Shown in pieces: positions 21,601-34,129 of a stretch of 64,000 nucleotides of DNA. The notes beneath the pieces are model-generated. The model made no database searches, was not told the origin of the DNA, and was given only the letters and a program-made list of their open reading frames with translations. Position numbers and translations under genes: made by a program. Numbering within the stretch: position 1 is the stretch's first letter; the number at the start of each line of letters is the position of its first letter. Origin of the DNA: Odobenus rosmarus divergens (taxonomy: Eukaryota; Chordata; Mammalia; Carnivora; Odobenidae); assembly GCF_000321225.1 (NCBI RefSeq), contig NW_004450481.1, positions 2,682,931 through 2,746,930 on the forward strand, read 5' to 3'.

Positions 21601-24600
21601 GCTCCAGCTTTCTCACTGAGAGCCCGGTGATGGGAAGATGGGCTGTGACGGCTGAGGGCCAGGTGGGGGCTATTAATGTCACCACCTCTGAGACTGCTCA
21701 CTCACCTCCCACATCCTAAACTGCATCTTGAGTCCCAAACTAGAAAACAGAAACCATAGGACAGATGGATGTGTCCGAGAGTCACCTCCACATCCCCTGT
21801 CCCAGCCCAGCTCTTCCTTTCCAGAATGGGGTGGATTGGGGGAATTGCCCTCACCTCCCAGGGATGCTGGGGGCCAAGGAAGCAACCCGAGAAGGGTGGG
21901 CACAGGCCAGGTCCCAAAGCATCCTCAGACTCGGGACAACGTGGGCACCAGAGCCACGATGGAGCTCAGCCAAAATCCAAAAAAGACATCCTTGCTACTG
22001 AGACCTGCCCCACTGAGGGGGAACTGTCCTCTGCGGTCATATCACCCTCTCTGGAAAGAGCCTAGATCCACCCACCTGCCCACCCACCCTTGGGGCCCAG
22101 TGGGGAGGGGTCCAGAAGCTGTACCCGGTGGGATGCATTTTGGATCTCACGGATCACGGCCTTAGAGTCAGCCTTGAGCGGGCAGGAGACCACAATGAAG
22201 CCGACGAACTTGAGGTTGCACTCCAGGGCCTCCCGTTTGATCTCCCGGGCCTGTGTAGGGACACAGGAGTACCCTCATGACCCATCTCTCCTCCATTTCT
22301 GAGCTGGGCGGGGGGGCGCGTCAGGGACAGGCCCATCCTTACAGAAGGAACATTTGAGGGTTAGGTGAGAAGTGGGGAGGACACTAGGCACCCTGGACCC
22401 ATAGGGTCTCAGCAGTGCTGCGAGTTTCCCCCCCACAGGGCCTTTACTCCCTGCTGTGCACAACAGCAGGGCATAAGCCCGTGTGACTCAGCTTCCAAGA
22501 CAGTGAAGTCAGACCCTCCTTTGTTATTCACTGAGTGCAATCTCACCCCGAACCTCATACCAGAAACCCCAAACTCTTCTCCTCACAGAGCTTGCCTTCT
22601 ACAGGAAGAGATGTGTAATAAAGAAAGTCACAGAAATCAGAACACTAACTGCCACTAACTGCCGGGGAATGGGGCAGACAGGCCCAGGGAGTGGCACCGA
22701 GCAGGCTGGTTCTGCGGGCAGGGCACTGAGCCACAACCTGGTGTGCATGCTGGAAGGATTTCTCAGCTGTCAGGTAGAAGTGGACTGGATGAGAGGTAAG
22801 GTGGAAACAGAGCAATACTGATGGTGGAGGTGGGAGGAGAGCTGGTAACTGACTGGACATGGGGTGTGACACAGAGCTGGAGGTGCCCCATGACCATGTG
22901 GTGACTGAGTGGTCAGGCAGGGTAGGGGCAGAACCAGGCTGCAGACAGGAATCCAAGGCGCCTCCTGATGATCCCTGGGGAGGTGTAAGGACCCAAGAGT
23001 GTGGGGTAAGAGGCTGGATGGAGGCGGGGCCTGGTTGTGCTCTGCAGGAAACGGCCTCAGAAGCCAGGATGGGATGGGGTCCCATTAAGGGCAGGGTACG
23101 CAGTAGAGAAGGGACCCAGGGCTGAGTGCCACTCAGGGTCTCCCAAGGTGGAGGCCCGGAAGGAGGAAGAAGGAATCGTGCCTGCTCACAGTGAGGCTGC
23201 AGGGAACAGAAGGTGGTATGGACGAGGGGCCAGCAGGTGGGAAGCCTAGGCCCTTACCTGCTGGTGGGTGAGGTGCCCCAGCTCCTTGTACCCCAGCGCC
23301 AGTACTCGGGCTCCTTCCCGGGAAATCTCCGTGTGGATGTGGTGGTAGTCAGGTGGGCACTGGGCAAACTGCAGAGAACGCAGGGGATGTCACCGACCGC
23401 CCCGCGCCCCCCTTCCCCTGGGGCCGGGACTGGCTCACCATGGAGTGCAGGGTTTCAGGGGCCCCCTTCACAGCCGCGATGTAGCAGAGATCAGTGGAGC
23501 CTAGCTTCTCATAGGAGGCGAGCACGGACATTCGCTTTAGGGCACTGGCAAAATGAAAGCGCTGGTGAATTTTCAGCCCCTGAGTTTTAATACTTCGGGG
23601 GAATACTTTCTCATCTGGAAACAAATAAGTACGAATCCTGAGGGCCTTCGCTCCAAAGAGGCAGCCAAGCCCCCGCCTCCCCTTTCCGCCCCTCTCTTCC
23701 CCCCTCGACCCCCAGACCCAGACCCTGAGGGGTGTTTGGGGGTTGGGGGGCTCCTCGCTCCAGGAAGGGTCAGAACTGGGAGACCTGTACCCAGAGGACC
23801 TTGCTCATGGCTTCTGGCAGGGTGGGGGCAGGTTCAACTCCCAAGGGGTGGACTGTCTCAGGTCAGAGGTGAGCCTGTGCCCACCTGCCTAAGGGACCAT
23901 CAGAGTTGTGGGCCTGCCTGGCCCTGAGTTGGACACACGGGTGTCTCTGAGGGGTGCAGCCTGCCTGCCCAGGGGTGCAAGAGCGGGCATTTCCTCCCAG
24001 CCAGGCCCGAAGCTCCAGCCCCTCACCTTTGGTCAGTGTCCAGTCCACGGCTGTCAGCATAGCCTTCTCGAGGGGGTCACCCACAAGGGTGCCATCATCC
24101 AGTTGCATGAGAGAGTGGCATGAGGCCAGAGCACGGTGCGTTTCTACGGGGATGCTGGACACAGGAGTGACCTCCTTCCCGTCTCTGTTAAGGACAGGAA
24201 ACAGCTGGTTATGGAGTAGAGGGACCCCAGGGAATTGCTAGCCAGGATGAGTGACGGGCCCGCACTTGGTGCCAGTCACTGCAGGGGCTGAGAGAGATGC
24301 ACGGTCTTGGTCCTGACACCTGTGCCTATCTCATGGATGCCCCTAGATATCATACGGCCGCTTGGGTTGGGGTGGAGCCGAGCCGCCAGGCCGCTGTTAC
24401 ACTGAGGAATGTAAGGGAGCCCCCCCACACACACCCCTGGTCAGACTTCTGTGTACACGGTGGGGGCTCCAAGTGGGTGCTATCTGTCCCTTGAGCTTCC
24501 ACCTGCTGGGCAAGAGGCCCAAGCCACCCGTACTCACCTGAGCCCAGCCACCCCACGGACGACCAAGCTGTCGCTAGTCAGGGTCCCTGTCTTGTCGAAG

Positions 24601-27600
24601 CAGCACACCTCTACCTTGCCGGCAAATGGTATCCGGAAGGGCTCTGTGCAGTACATGTCTGGGAGGAGGGGAGCCAGGGTCAGGGGTTCTGTCAGGCCCC
24701 AGCCCATGCAGCAGCCCCCCCCAACAGCCCCCTGTCCCAGGCACTCACACAGCTTGGCCAGGGCGATGAGGGAGGTGTTGACAGCCAGAGACAACTCAAT
24801 GGGCAGCTCAGGGGGCACAACCGACGTGAGGATCAGAGTGCATTCCAGAAACAGCTTGTAGCGGTTCCGGCTGGGGTCCTTGGTGCCTGCAGAGACAGGG
24901 CCTGCCAGCCTGGGGGCCATGGGGGCGGGGCCCAGCAGACAGGGGAAGGGCCCCAGCGCATACCTTCAATCCACACGTAGGCGGCTGCTGCAATGGCAAA
25001 GACCAGGAGGAACAGGATGAAAATGAAGGTCTCCAGGTTGTTCGCGGTCACCCTCTTGACTCCAAAGAGGATGGTACGCAGCAGCTTGCCCTAGAGGACC
25101 AAAGGGTTAGAGGCCTTTCCTGGCAGGCCGTGGCCTCCCGCACCCCAGAGCACCAGGGCCAGATCCTCCCTCTGCTGATGGGGAGTGCCTGCCCTGGGTC
25201 CACCTGTGAATCCTGCAGCCATGACACAGGGGCCCACACAGCTACGTGGCTGGCTGCCACTCAGCTCAGGGCTATAGAGACCAGCGGCCAAAAACTGGGG
25301 GTCAGGGAAAGAAGTGGCTGAGATGGGGGACTGAGTCTTCTGGAAGGAGGTCTGGCGAATCACCTCTACGGGGCAGCCCTCATGACACTTTAGTGAGGAG
25401 TTTACGGGTGTGACTCTGTTCAAGACCCCGGTGTGTACGGCAACAGCCCGTTTCCTGCCTGTGCTCCCCACCAGAACCTCAGTGTTGGATAATGGGCCTG
25501 ATGTGTAGGACTCACGTCTGCACCCTGGCCCCAAGCGGGGACCTGTTGTCAGAATAAGTCTGTGGCGGGGACGTTCTGGGGGCCAAAAGAGCCACTGTCT
25601 CAACTGTCTACCACCCACCCTGGGGCCTACCCTCCCCAGAGCCAGACGAGGGTCCATACCTGGGATGTGTTGAATCCGGTCCTGAGAACGTAGGCCACAC
25701 ATCCATTGTCGACTGCTGCAGAGACAAACGGGAGCAGCATTGTTTGTGTTTGTTCATCCCCACTCCCGCACAGCCAAGCAGATATGGTGGCTGGGGGTGT
25801 GGGGCAGGGATGGCGGGGCCAGGACACCCCAGACCCCCCAAGGCACCTACGCTTCAGGCCCGTGGTAGCCTTCTGCGGGGGGATGTGCTGTACCACCTTG
25901 GTGCCCCCAAAGATGACGTGGAGCCGGGAGTCGGCCTGGAGGTCCAGGACCCGGTCAGGGTTAAGGTCTTCAATGGGCTCCTGAGGAGGAAGGAGAGAGT
26001 GGTGAGAATGCTCTCACCTCAGCCTCCTTCTCTGTCCCCAGTCTCCCAAGAGCAGGCCCCTGCTGGGGGCAGGGATGAACCACTCCGACCCTCAGAGGGC
26101 TCCCAGCCTAACACAGCACATCCGACCAGGCGGCCTGCCCTGTCTTCTCCCCACCTGCACCTGCACCTGCAGTGTTGACTCCTTGTGATCTCGCAACTGG
26201 CCTCACAGAGGATTCGCGCTCTCCTGGTTTCCCTCAGCCCATGTCAGTCTGATGTCTCTGGTCCCTGGCCTGGACAAGCCCTGATGATCTTGGCCTCCTT
26301 TCCTTCCTTCCTTCTCATTGCCACCCAGCTCCCCTTCATCCAGGGGGCAAGACCACCAGGAAATCTGGCAGCTCCAACTAGGCACCACAACTACTCTGCC
26401 TCCCCTAGCCTCCTAGGTCAGGGCTCCGCCCCTCCTCTATCCGAGCCTGGGCAGGAGGGTGGCCCAGCCACCAGCCCTCTCGCTCCCCAACAAAAGGGCC
26501 AGTGACACACCTGGGTAGAATGAGTCTGACCCCCGCTCCGCCCCCAGCACCTTCATCTGTGGCACCGACTCCCCTGTGAGCATGGCCTCATCCACAATGC
26601 AGCGGCCCCGCAGCAGCAGCACGTCACATGGCACTAGGTTCTCCTGTGGGGAGCGGCCTGCAGGAAAGGGCAGGAGCGTTGCAGAGGAGCTGAGAGAAAG
26701 GGCTCCCACCACGACAGACCAGAAGCATGCCTCACCGATGGAGACGATGTCTCCAGGGACAATCTCATCACTGGCGATGGGCCTCCACTTCCGGCTACGG
26801 TAGACCTGGCCAGAGGTGAGGTGCAGTTAGCTCTGGGTCTCACAGTGGGCTCGATGTAGGTGCATCCCTAGAGCTGACCTCACCCTGCCCCCACTCCAGG
26901 CCCACCCCAAGACTGGCAGGTGCCTCCCCCAACCCCCATCTTCCCGCTGGCCACACCTGGATCATGTGGGGCTTGTTGCCCATCTTCCGGATCTCTGACA
27001 TGTTCCGCATCTGCTGCTGCACCAGGGAGGCCTCGAAGGCCACCAGCATGGAGAGGGTGAAGACGCTGTAGTACCAGTACTCATCCAGACACCAGAGCCC
27101 CACGCAAAACACCTGCAGGACACAGCCTGTGTGTCCACACCCCCGCCCGGCCATCCACGGGAGCACATGAAGACACCTGTGGAGGCTGGGAAGGCACACC
27201 AAGGGCTGTTCCGCCCATGGGCTCAGACCCATGAGGACACAGAGAGAATTTCAGGTCTGGAGATGGAGATTGCTCTGGCTGGGAAAGCCCCAAGGAGCAG
27301 GAGGGGGGTCGGGGAGGGTCCAAGCTGCTGCTTTACCTGGAACACGAAGAAGGGTGCTGTGGCTCTCTCTTTGAACAACTCCGAGAAGTCAGGCACCACC
27401 ATCTCAGCCCTACAAGAGACCAGACCCCACATCCTGTTCACAATATGAGCCTCAGAGGTCCCACCCTGACACCTCCACTCAGGGCACTGCAGGCCTCCCT
27501 GGGACATGAGAAGCCAGAAGGGACACTCCACTTGACTACGGCTCTCCTTGTCCCCGAGACACTGGGGCAAGAAAGCTAACTGCTGCCAGCCTCCTCCGCA

Positions 27601-30600
27601 GCACCCAGGTAAAGCTTCTGAACCAGTGCCAGGCTGTGCAGGCAGCCACCCCCTCAAGCAGGGCTAGTGTAAGACACAGCCCGTCATCAGGCTGAGTACG
27701 AAGGCAGGCAGAGAAAGAGCACCTGACTGTGGGATGGGAGCCCTGAAGCTGCACAGAAAAGGCCCGGCAGCTGGGCACTGAGGAGTCTTCTGGGGCCTGA
27801 GCCCCACCCCGAGTTGGAGAGGGGAGGTCTGGAGCTGAAATTTTCCAAAAACTCCCTTAATAAAAGCCCCAGAATTTGAGGAGTAGGGCCTAAGGGTGTG
27901 TTCTGCGGCACTGTGTGGGGTGGCCCAGTCTGGCCAGGGGGGGCAGCCAGGTCAACTGGGGCCACCCTCGCCCTGCCCTTGGAGACGTGTCCTAGATACG
28001 GGGTGTCATAAAAAAGAAACCACTGTGATAAAAACAAACAACAACAACCAGGCCCCATTCTTCATTATTCAGGTGACTTCGCATGAGCCGGGAAGGTGTG
28101 AGAGGACATCCCAGGCCACCACCAAGGCTGACCTCCAGGCAGAGAGAATAGGTAAAAATTTCTTATAAATCTTCCTATGAGACTGCTACTTGTGATGATA
28201 TATATGTAATTTTTAAATAGCAGCTGAGTTAGGGAAGAATTCCCTAAAAGTTCTGGGGGTTTTCAAGTCCAGGACGATCATCATGGTGGCAGGGCCAGGG
28301 GCTCTGAAGATGAACAAGGGGGTCTGAAGCCCTGCTCTGCCCCCTCCCAGTGGTGTGTGGGCACTGGTGGTTTCTCGGATTAAAGGGAGGAAGCATGTAC
28401 AAGGCATCTGCCATCACGCCTGGTACAAAGGAGAGCTACTGTGATCGCTGACAACTCCTTTTACCGCTCTTCCCAAAGTGCTGGGATGAGTATGAGGAGC
28501 ACGGTGACAACTTACACTTAAAAGAAAAATTTAAAAACAAAGAGAAATCCTACAATAATTACAAAACGAGGATCGACAGTCATTTCTCTGGGACCTCGGG
28601 CCAGGTTCCCATGAAGAGCTGCATATGCTCCTGCTGGACGGCTCTCCAGGGTCCCTGTCAGCAGTCAAGGCCAGGGGAGACAAGACTAGAGCACGTTTCT
28701 AAAAAGGTGGCCACCATCTTCATCTGGGATGTACTGTGGACCCCTCCGCCCCAAGTCCCCATTTCCTAGGCACCAGGACTCAGGAGCGCAGCAGGGCAGA
28801 AAGCCGGGAAAGGAGCCACAGGCTCGGCCAAGCGCTCACGCTGTGACCACGGGCAGAGCACCAGCCCTGTCACCACGCATGGGCATGCCGGGACTCACTT
28901 GTTGCTCCCAAACTTCTTCTCAGCTGCGCGGATCTCTGAGTCCTCCTGGAACCCTCTGTTGCTCTGGTAGTATGAGAAGGCATTTCCCACAGGAAAGGCC
29001 ACAGGGAGGAAGCGCTTCTTCTCCAGGGCGTCGTATGAATACTTAATCTTCTGGAATTCGAAGGACAGCACCTCCTGTCCGTCCTCACCCTGTGGGAGCA
29101 GGTGTTGTCTATGGCAGAAGGCCTGCACCTGGGGGTGTCCGTCATTGCTTGGGAGTCCCATCCAAGCCCTGTGCCGAGCAGCCCAGCAGCTGGTCCCTAC
29201 CTCGTCCCGGTGCAGGGCCACAAGCTCAGTGGAGCCATTGTTGGGGGTCGGCACCACCTTCACGAAGGTTGCTTTGCTGGGGTCGTACTCCTGCGAGAGG
29301 CAAAGTACTGCTGCTGAGCCCTTCTTAACCCCCAGCTCCACAGCCCCCCCGCCAAGTCCCCCCGGGGAGGTTGCAAGCACAGCCACTGTGGGCTCTGGCC
29401 TATCTACTCCCCAGTCTGTCACCAAGACAAAGACACCACCTCGCCACCCCTCTGGTCTTGTATCGTAAAATCGGAGTCACGGCCAGCACCCCAAGCCTGG
29501 GGCCCTGCTGAACTCAAACAGGAAGAATGTCCCCTGCACGACCTGCACCCCTCAAAGCATGTGGGCATAGCCCTGTCACAGCCCACTGGCCTGGTGCTGC
29601 TCTGCGTCCCCTCCCTTAACTATTCATTTTGGGTCCTGAAGTGACGAGGGACAACGAGGCTCAAGGCTTGTCCTTGCCTCAGCCAAGGGCCTCGGCATGA
29701 GCCGCTTTTCTCTGCCTGGAACACGTGGTCACCCAGTCAGCTTCAAGCCTTTGCTCAAACGTCACCTTCTTAGGAGACCTCCCCTGGAGGAGGGTCCACG
29801 TGAAGGGCCCTCACAGTGTTCTTCTCTGTGGCCCGGGTTTTCCTCTCTTTAGCAGAGGCAGCTGAGCACGACCTCTACCTCTCTCACCAACACCATGAAG
29901 GCAAGGGCTTTTGTCTGTTTGGCTCACTGCTGCTTCCTCAGCACCTAAGACGTGGAGGTACTGGATGAAGCTCAGTTAGCGCGGCCTCAAGCCTGAGCTG
30001 CACCCATCTCACCCATCTGGGCCAGCCTGTGGTGTATGTGTTTGCGGGCAGAGGTGCCAAAGGGTGACCCTCAGAAGAAAGGCCCTGCCCCTTGGGGAGT
30101 CCATGGGCCTCTGGGCAGGCAGAAAATGATGACAAAGACTTAATGAGGGCGCCTGGGTGGCTCAGTTGGTTAAGCGACTGCCTTCGGCTCAGGTCATGAT
30201 CCTGGAGTCCCGGGATCGAGTCCCATATTGGGCTCCCTGCTCAGCGGGGAGTCTGCTTCTCCCTCTGACCCTCTTCCCTCTTGTGCTCTGTCTCTCATTC
30301 TCTCTCTCTTAAATAAATAAATAAAATCTTAAAAAAAAAAAAAGACTTAATGAACTCTGGTAACACCATGGTAAAAAAAAGTGTGAAGTGGGGCGCCTGG
30401 GTGGCTCAGTCAGTTAAGCATCTGCCTTCGGCTCAGGTCATGATCCCAGGGTCCTGGGATCGAGCCCCACATCGGGCTCCCCGCTCAGCTGGGAACCTGC
30501 TTCTCCCTCTCCCACTGCCCCTGCTTGTGTTCCCTCTCTCGCTGTGTCTCTGTCAAATAAATAAATTAAATCTTAAAAAAAAAAAAGTGCGAAGTGCTAC

Positions 30601-32324
30601 ACAGGGCCATGGCCATGCCAAACCCTTCGCAGTTTTTTGCAGGTTCTTCTCACAGTGGCACAGTGAGTGGGTGTTACGGTTCTCACTTTACACAAGGGAA
30701 AAGAGAAACCGAAAGAGAAGCACCCCTGTCTGCGATCTCTGATGCAAGCCCAGATCTGCCCATCCTCACCCTGCAGTCGGTTAACTCCTCCTTGTCCTCC
30801 ATTCCTGGAGAGGAAGTTAACACTCACGCTTTTTAGCTGAGGGCCAAAAGGCAGTTGGAAGTTTGGGGGTGGGTGGTCACGGTCCCTCCAACTTCCCTGC
30901 ATTTTCTGGTCCCTCACTGGAGTCTTTCATTGTACTGACCTGAAGCTACCCGTTAAGTTTGAGCCCCTCCCCTGGGATAAGGCTTGTTGGGAAAAACCAT
31001 TCTCTCAGAAGAGAAAGAGGATTCAGTCCACATTTAGAGTCAAAGAGAGGGGGCTTCTGTCTCTTTCTGCAGCCCTTCATGCTGTTCCCTTTCCCTCTTC
31101 TTTCAGCAACACACGCCTGGGATCAAAGGGGAGGCTGGCGGGACCTCGGTGCCCATGGCTCCAAACATGCCAGTGTCATCTGAGGCAGGCCCAGAGGGCA
31201 GTGGTGCAGTCACCAACAGTAACTGCTGACCCAGGGCAGCTCTCCCTATCCAGATCTTGGGGGTTAAGGGTCAGAAATGCTACAGGGCTGTTGTATTCCA
31301 ACACAAGTCCCCACTGTCAGCCCTCTCATTTTGGAGTCAGACATAAAGAGGCCCCACGCAGTTGTCACTTGCTCACAAATTGCTCCTGCTCCTCTTAAAT
31401 GTTACGATCAAAGAGAATTTCAACCTAATTTTGGTCCTGATATGCAAGGGCCTCTAAGCACTGGATAACAGAGTTCTCAAACCAAGCTTCACAGATAGGG
31501 AAACTCACCCCGCAGGTCTAGCCTCACACTTTGAAAACCAAGATAGGAGACAAAAGAAGGAGAGACCATTTCTAAGAGAAACAACCTAATCCTCGATAGT
31601 AATGGTAGCTAGCATTAACGAGCCAAGTCAAAGAGCGATTATGCTGGAGCCTACACTGAGCTTTTTATAGGTATTACCCTATCGAATCTAAATGACCACA
31701 CCAGGGAGGGATTCCAAGGAAAGGAAGTTAACCTGCGCCAGGGTCGCAAAGCAAGTCAGTAGCGGGGCCAGGATTTAGCCACCCAGAGGGCACCGCTGGG
31801 GACTCAGGCCCAGCAAACGGGAGGCCCGGGATGGGGTGGGGACCGACACGAGCGTCGTGACTGTGACCCGCCGCAAGGCCCGACCTACGCGAGGGTCGGG
31901 CTCGTGCCCGCGCACTTACCGGGGTGCAGGTGAGCGCGCAGTGCGCGTGCACGGACCAATGCCCCGAGAGGACGGTGAGCGCGTGCGCGAGGCAGATGGT
32001 GGCGAGCACGAGCAGCGCGGCTTCAGGGATTTGCACCCAGCTGCTGCCCCAGCCCCAGCAGCCGGCGGCCGCGGCGCCCAGCCAGGCCGGATAGAGCAGT
32101 CCCGCGAACGGCAGCACCGTGAGGCGCCGCAGCAGCGCCAGCCGCCTGTATGGCCACACGGCTGCGACCAGCTCGTCACCGCTCGCTATGAGCGCTGGGC
32201 CGGCGGCGAGGAGGGTGCGCGGCTGCGGCCCGGGCTTGGGTTGCCTGCCGGGCCGGGCCCCGCAAGGCCGGGCCCCGCAGGCTACCGCGTTGCCCACCGC
32301 CGCCGCCGCCGCAGCCGCCGCCAT
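15607..32324 (-). CDS. ATP13A1: ATP13A1, P5A-type ATPase (ER transmembrane-helix dislocase)
   Basis: ER-membrane P-type ATPase that removes mistargeted or wrongly oriented transmembrane helices. Coding exons 5' to 3': 32324-31920, 29290-29201, 29089-28899, 27409-27337, 27112-26957, 26805-26736, 26657-26551, 25980-25851, 25715-25660, 25090-24964, 24886-24749, 24658-24538, 24184-24027, 23614-23439, 23368-23258, 22250-22125, 21308-21200, 19716-19517, 19435-19339, 17930-17767, 17694-17580, 17488-17292, 16477-16335, 16142-16031, 15945-15802, 15717-15607. All GT-AG, phases agree, 3627 nt (1208 aa; human 1204). Visible: N-terminal hydrophobic helices (about 65-120), actuator TGES at 356-359, P5A signature PPELP at 493-497, phosphorylated D536 in DKTGT, KGAPE at 657-661, GDGTND hinge at 866-871, C-terminal membrane helices, end KLKVPS. 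The N-terminus has eight alanines where human has five. No disabling change is seen. Confidence 0.97.
16800..17060 (+). repeat. L2 fragment in an ATP13A1 intron
   Basis: Diverged L2-type sequence (CCTTCTGGCTACCTCCTGGA, GCCTGTGGGCTCTGTG). It fills much of the intron between exons 17488-17292 and 16477-16335. Confidence 0.45.
17105..17195 (+). repeat. MIR fragment
   Basis: CCCCATCTGTAACGTGGGGATGAC followed by GAGGGCTGCTGTGAAGACGA matches the 3' half of MIR. Confidence 0.65.
18163..18343 (+). repeat. Can-SINE in an ATP13A1 intron
   Basis: Complete head-to-tail copy: GCCTGGGTGGCTCAGTCGG start, CT-rich segment, GATAAATAAAATC and poly(A). Confidence 0.92.
18351..18415 (+). repeat. MER5-like DNA transposon fragment, cut by a gap
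   Basis: CAGTGGTTTCCAGGCCTGGC.. ATCAGAATCAC resembles the left end of the MER5A (hAT-Charlie) element. It runs into the N gap. Confidence 0.5.
18416..18545. other. Assembly gap (130 N)
   Basis: A run of 130 N within the ATP13A1 intron between exons 19435-19339 and 17930-17767. It is followed by 17 A, so the missing sequence probably contains another SINE whose poly(A) ends the gap. No coding sequence is lost. Confidence 0.99.
18661..18892 (-). repeat. Can-SINE, antisense, older copy
   Basis: Reads on the plus strand as poly(T), AGAGAG.., GAGATCATGACCTGAGCC and GACTGAGCCACCCTGG. Confidence 0.88.
20595..20765 (+). repeat. MIR SINE in an ATP13A1 intron
   Basis: GAGCTCTGGAGTCAGGACATC, GGGTTCAAATCC and CCTTGTCTGTAAAGTGGGG match MIR in order. 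Confidence 0.8.
29695..29985 (+). repeat. L2 3' region in ATP13A1 intron 1
   Basis: TCTGCCTGGAACACGTGGTC.. CAAACGTCACCTTCTTAGGA.. and a decayed GGTACTGGATGAAGCTCAGT end resemble L2. Confidence 0.65.
30147..30340 (+). repeat. Can-SINE with 13-bp target-site duplication
   Basis: Full-length copy in ATP13A1 intron 1, flanked by AAAGACTTAATGA at 30134-30146 and 30341-30353. Belongs to the CTGGAGTCCCGGGATCGAG subtype. Confidence 0.95.
30391..30580 (+). repeat. Can-SINE with target-site duplication
   Basis: Only about 40 bp after the previous SINE. Flanked by AAAAAAGTGTGAAGTG (30375-30390) and the one-mismatch copy AAAAAAGTGCGAAGTG (30581-30596). Belongs to the CCCAGGGTCCTGGGATCGAG subtype. Confidence 0.94.
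31665..31795 (-). repeat. MIR fragment, antisense
   Basis: AGTTAACCTGCGCCAGGGTC.. GTAGCGGGGCCAGGATTTAG matches the antisense MIR region. It lies just downstream of ATP13A1 exon 1. Confidence 0.6.
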
Positions 32325-32720
32325 CTTTTCCAGCGCCGCGCTCGCTTCCGGGCAGAGGCACCGCCTCACTTCCGATATTTTACTTCCGGTGAACTCCGGG
32401 CGCCGCCATGGCAGCCGGAGGGTAGAAAGAGCCGGACAACGTACAAATTGAGTTCGGAAGTTGTTACGCAGGGCGCCGCCATGACAGGCTGAGGCCGGAA
32501 GGAGAGGCAGGGCGCAGCCATGAGAGAGTCTTAAAAGGGTAAAGCTGTCTGCCCGCCCTGCCACGCCGGACTGAGACCGGAAAAGACGAAGCGAGGCGGG
32601 CTGGGCGCCACCTTGACACCTGAACCGGAAAAGAGGAGCCCTTGTCCGGCCTACCCGGGCAGTGGCCAGTTTGGATCATCAGGGGCGGAGCCTGGACACT
32701 GCGGAGGCGGGGCCAATTAC
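31830..32720 (-). promoter_or_regulatory. ATP13A1: ATP13A1 CpG-island promoter with ETS- and YY1-like sites
   Basis: CpG-rich, TATA-less sequence covers exon 1 and about 400 bp upstream. ETS-type sites: ACTTCCG (32368-32374), ACTTCCGG (32382-32389), CGGAAG (32455-32460), CCGGAA (32495-32500). YY1-like boxes: CCGCCATCTT over the start codon (about 32318-32327, AAGATGGCGG on the transcript strand), and GGGCGCCGCCATG at 32398-32410 and 32471-32483, with weaker copies at 32510-32522 and 32603-32615. This architecture is common in housekeeping promoters. Confidence 0.7.
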
Positions 32721-32988
32721 AGAAGAGCTGGGGTTCTGAGAGGGAGGCCTGGACAGGCTGAAGGGGCGGGGTTTGTCATGAGGGCGGGACTCGTTAGGGG
32801 CAGGCGTCCCGGGTGGGTTTCCCTGCGGGAGAGGCCCCTCCCTCGGGGTCCTGGTTAGGGCTGGCGCGGATAGACTTAACAGAGCCAACACAGGACACAG
32901 CCGCTGCTGAGAGGAGCGGTCATGTAATAATGATTACACACACAGAAAGTTATTATTTTAACATAAAAATATGAAAAATGGGCGTTTA

Positions 32989-33165
32989 GGGGCGCCTGGG
33001 TGGCTCAGTCGTTAAGCGTCTGCCTTCGGCTCAGGTCATGATCCCAGGGTCCTGGGATAGAGCCCCGTGTCGGGCTCCCTGCTCGGCGGGGAGTCTGCTT
33101 CTCTCCCCCTGCTTGTGCTCTATCTCTATCTCTCTCAAATAAATTAAATCTTAAAAAGGAAAAAA
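32989..33165 (+). repeat. Can-SINE with 16-bp target-site duplication
   Basis: Flanked by GAAAAATGGGCGTTTA at 32973-32988 and 33166-33181, a perfect duplication. Confidence 0.95.
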
Positions 33166-33181
33166 GAAAAATGGGCGTTTA

Positions 33182-34114
33182 TTTGAAATTACATGTATTC
33201 TGTAATATTTACTTTTCTGTTACATAAATGCTATTGTTTGAACAAAACCACATTAGGAATCATTAACAGTGGCAATCGGTAGTATTTGGTAGTACTACTA
33301 ATAGAAAACATTGCCTGAGAAAAATCTATAACAACACGTTTATGTTTCTTTGTCCTGATATAGCAATTTGAACTACTTTTTAAACTCTTTATCGGATGTT
33401 TATATCTTGTAGGTTAACTGTTGCATATTCTTAAGATACACTTGGTAAAAGGAGAACATAATGCAGTAAGACTTAGTTAATATTCTATATTTAATAAAAG
33501 TAACGATGACGTTTCTTTCTGTCCCATTACACAGTAGGATATTTTTACTCTAAGTTTTACAATAATACTCACCTGAATGGACTGCAATCTTTAGGATAAC
33601 ATTTTGTTTTATATAGTGATAAAACTAACGCAGTCCAAGGTGAGATCACTGATTTGCTTTCCTGCTCTTATCAAGCCCACAATTACTCTGATTCTTGGTG
33701 TCATTCCAATGTGATAACATCAAGCTAAATATTGTCTCAGCTAAAGCCTTTCAGCGTGGATTTTACTTATTAGGTTTTTTGACATTTATGGATTAGTTTT
33801 AAGCTCTCCAAAACAGCAGGGTTTGTTTTGTTTGTTTGTTTGTTTTTTGTAGGCCAGGTATTGGTCAGTCAGGTCTTTGTATATATAAACTCATCATATA
33901 GTATCTATGTCCAACACTCTAGAGAACATTGAATGTCATGATAAATTAAACCTCCCTTTCTCAGGGACAATTGTTTTTAAACACATAGGTAATTTGAAAT
34001 TGTGAAATTGAAGTTAGATTCCAAATAGTTTATTCAGAAAGAAACTGAGAATATCCTGTTTAATTTGACTGCCCATTTCTGATGATGTTTTGAATTCGGA
34101 AGCAATCTTATTTC
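33182..34114. other. AT-rich intergenic DNA
   Basis: About 0.9 kb of AT-rich sequence without long frames or a repeat family I can name. I see nothing functional in it. Confidence 0.5.
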
Positions 34115-34129
34115 AAAAAATGAGTCTTG

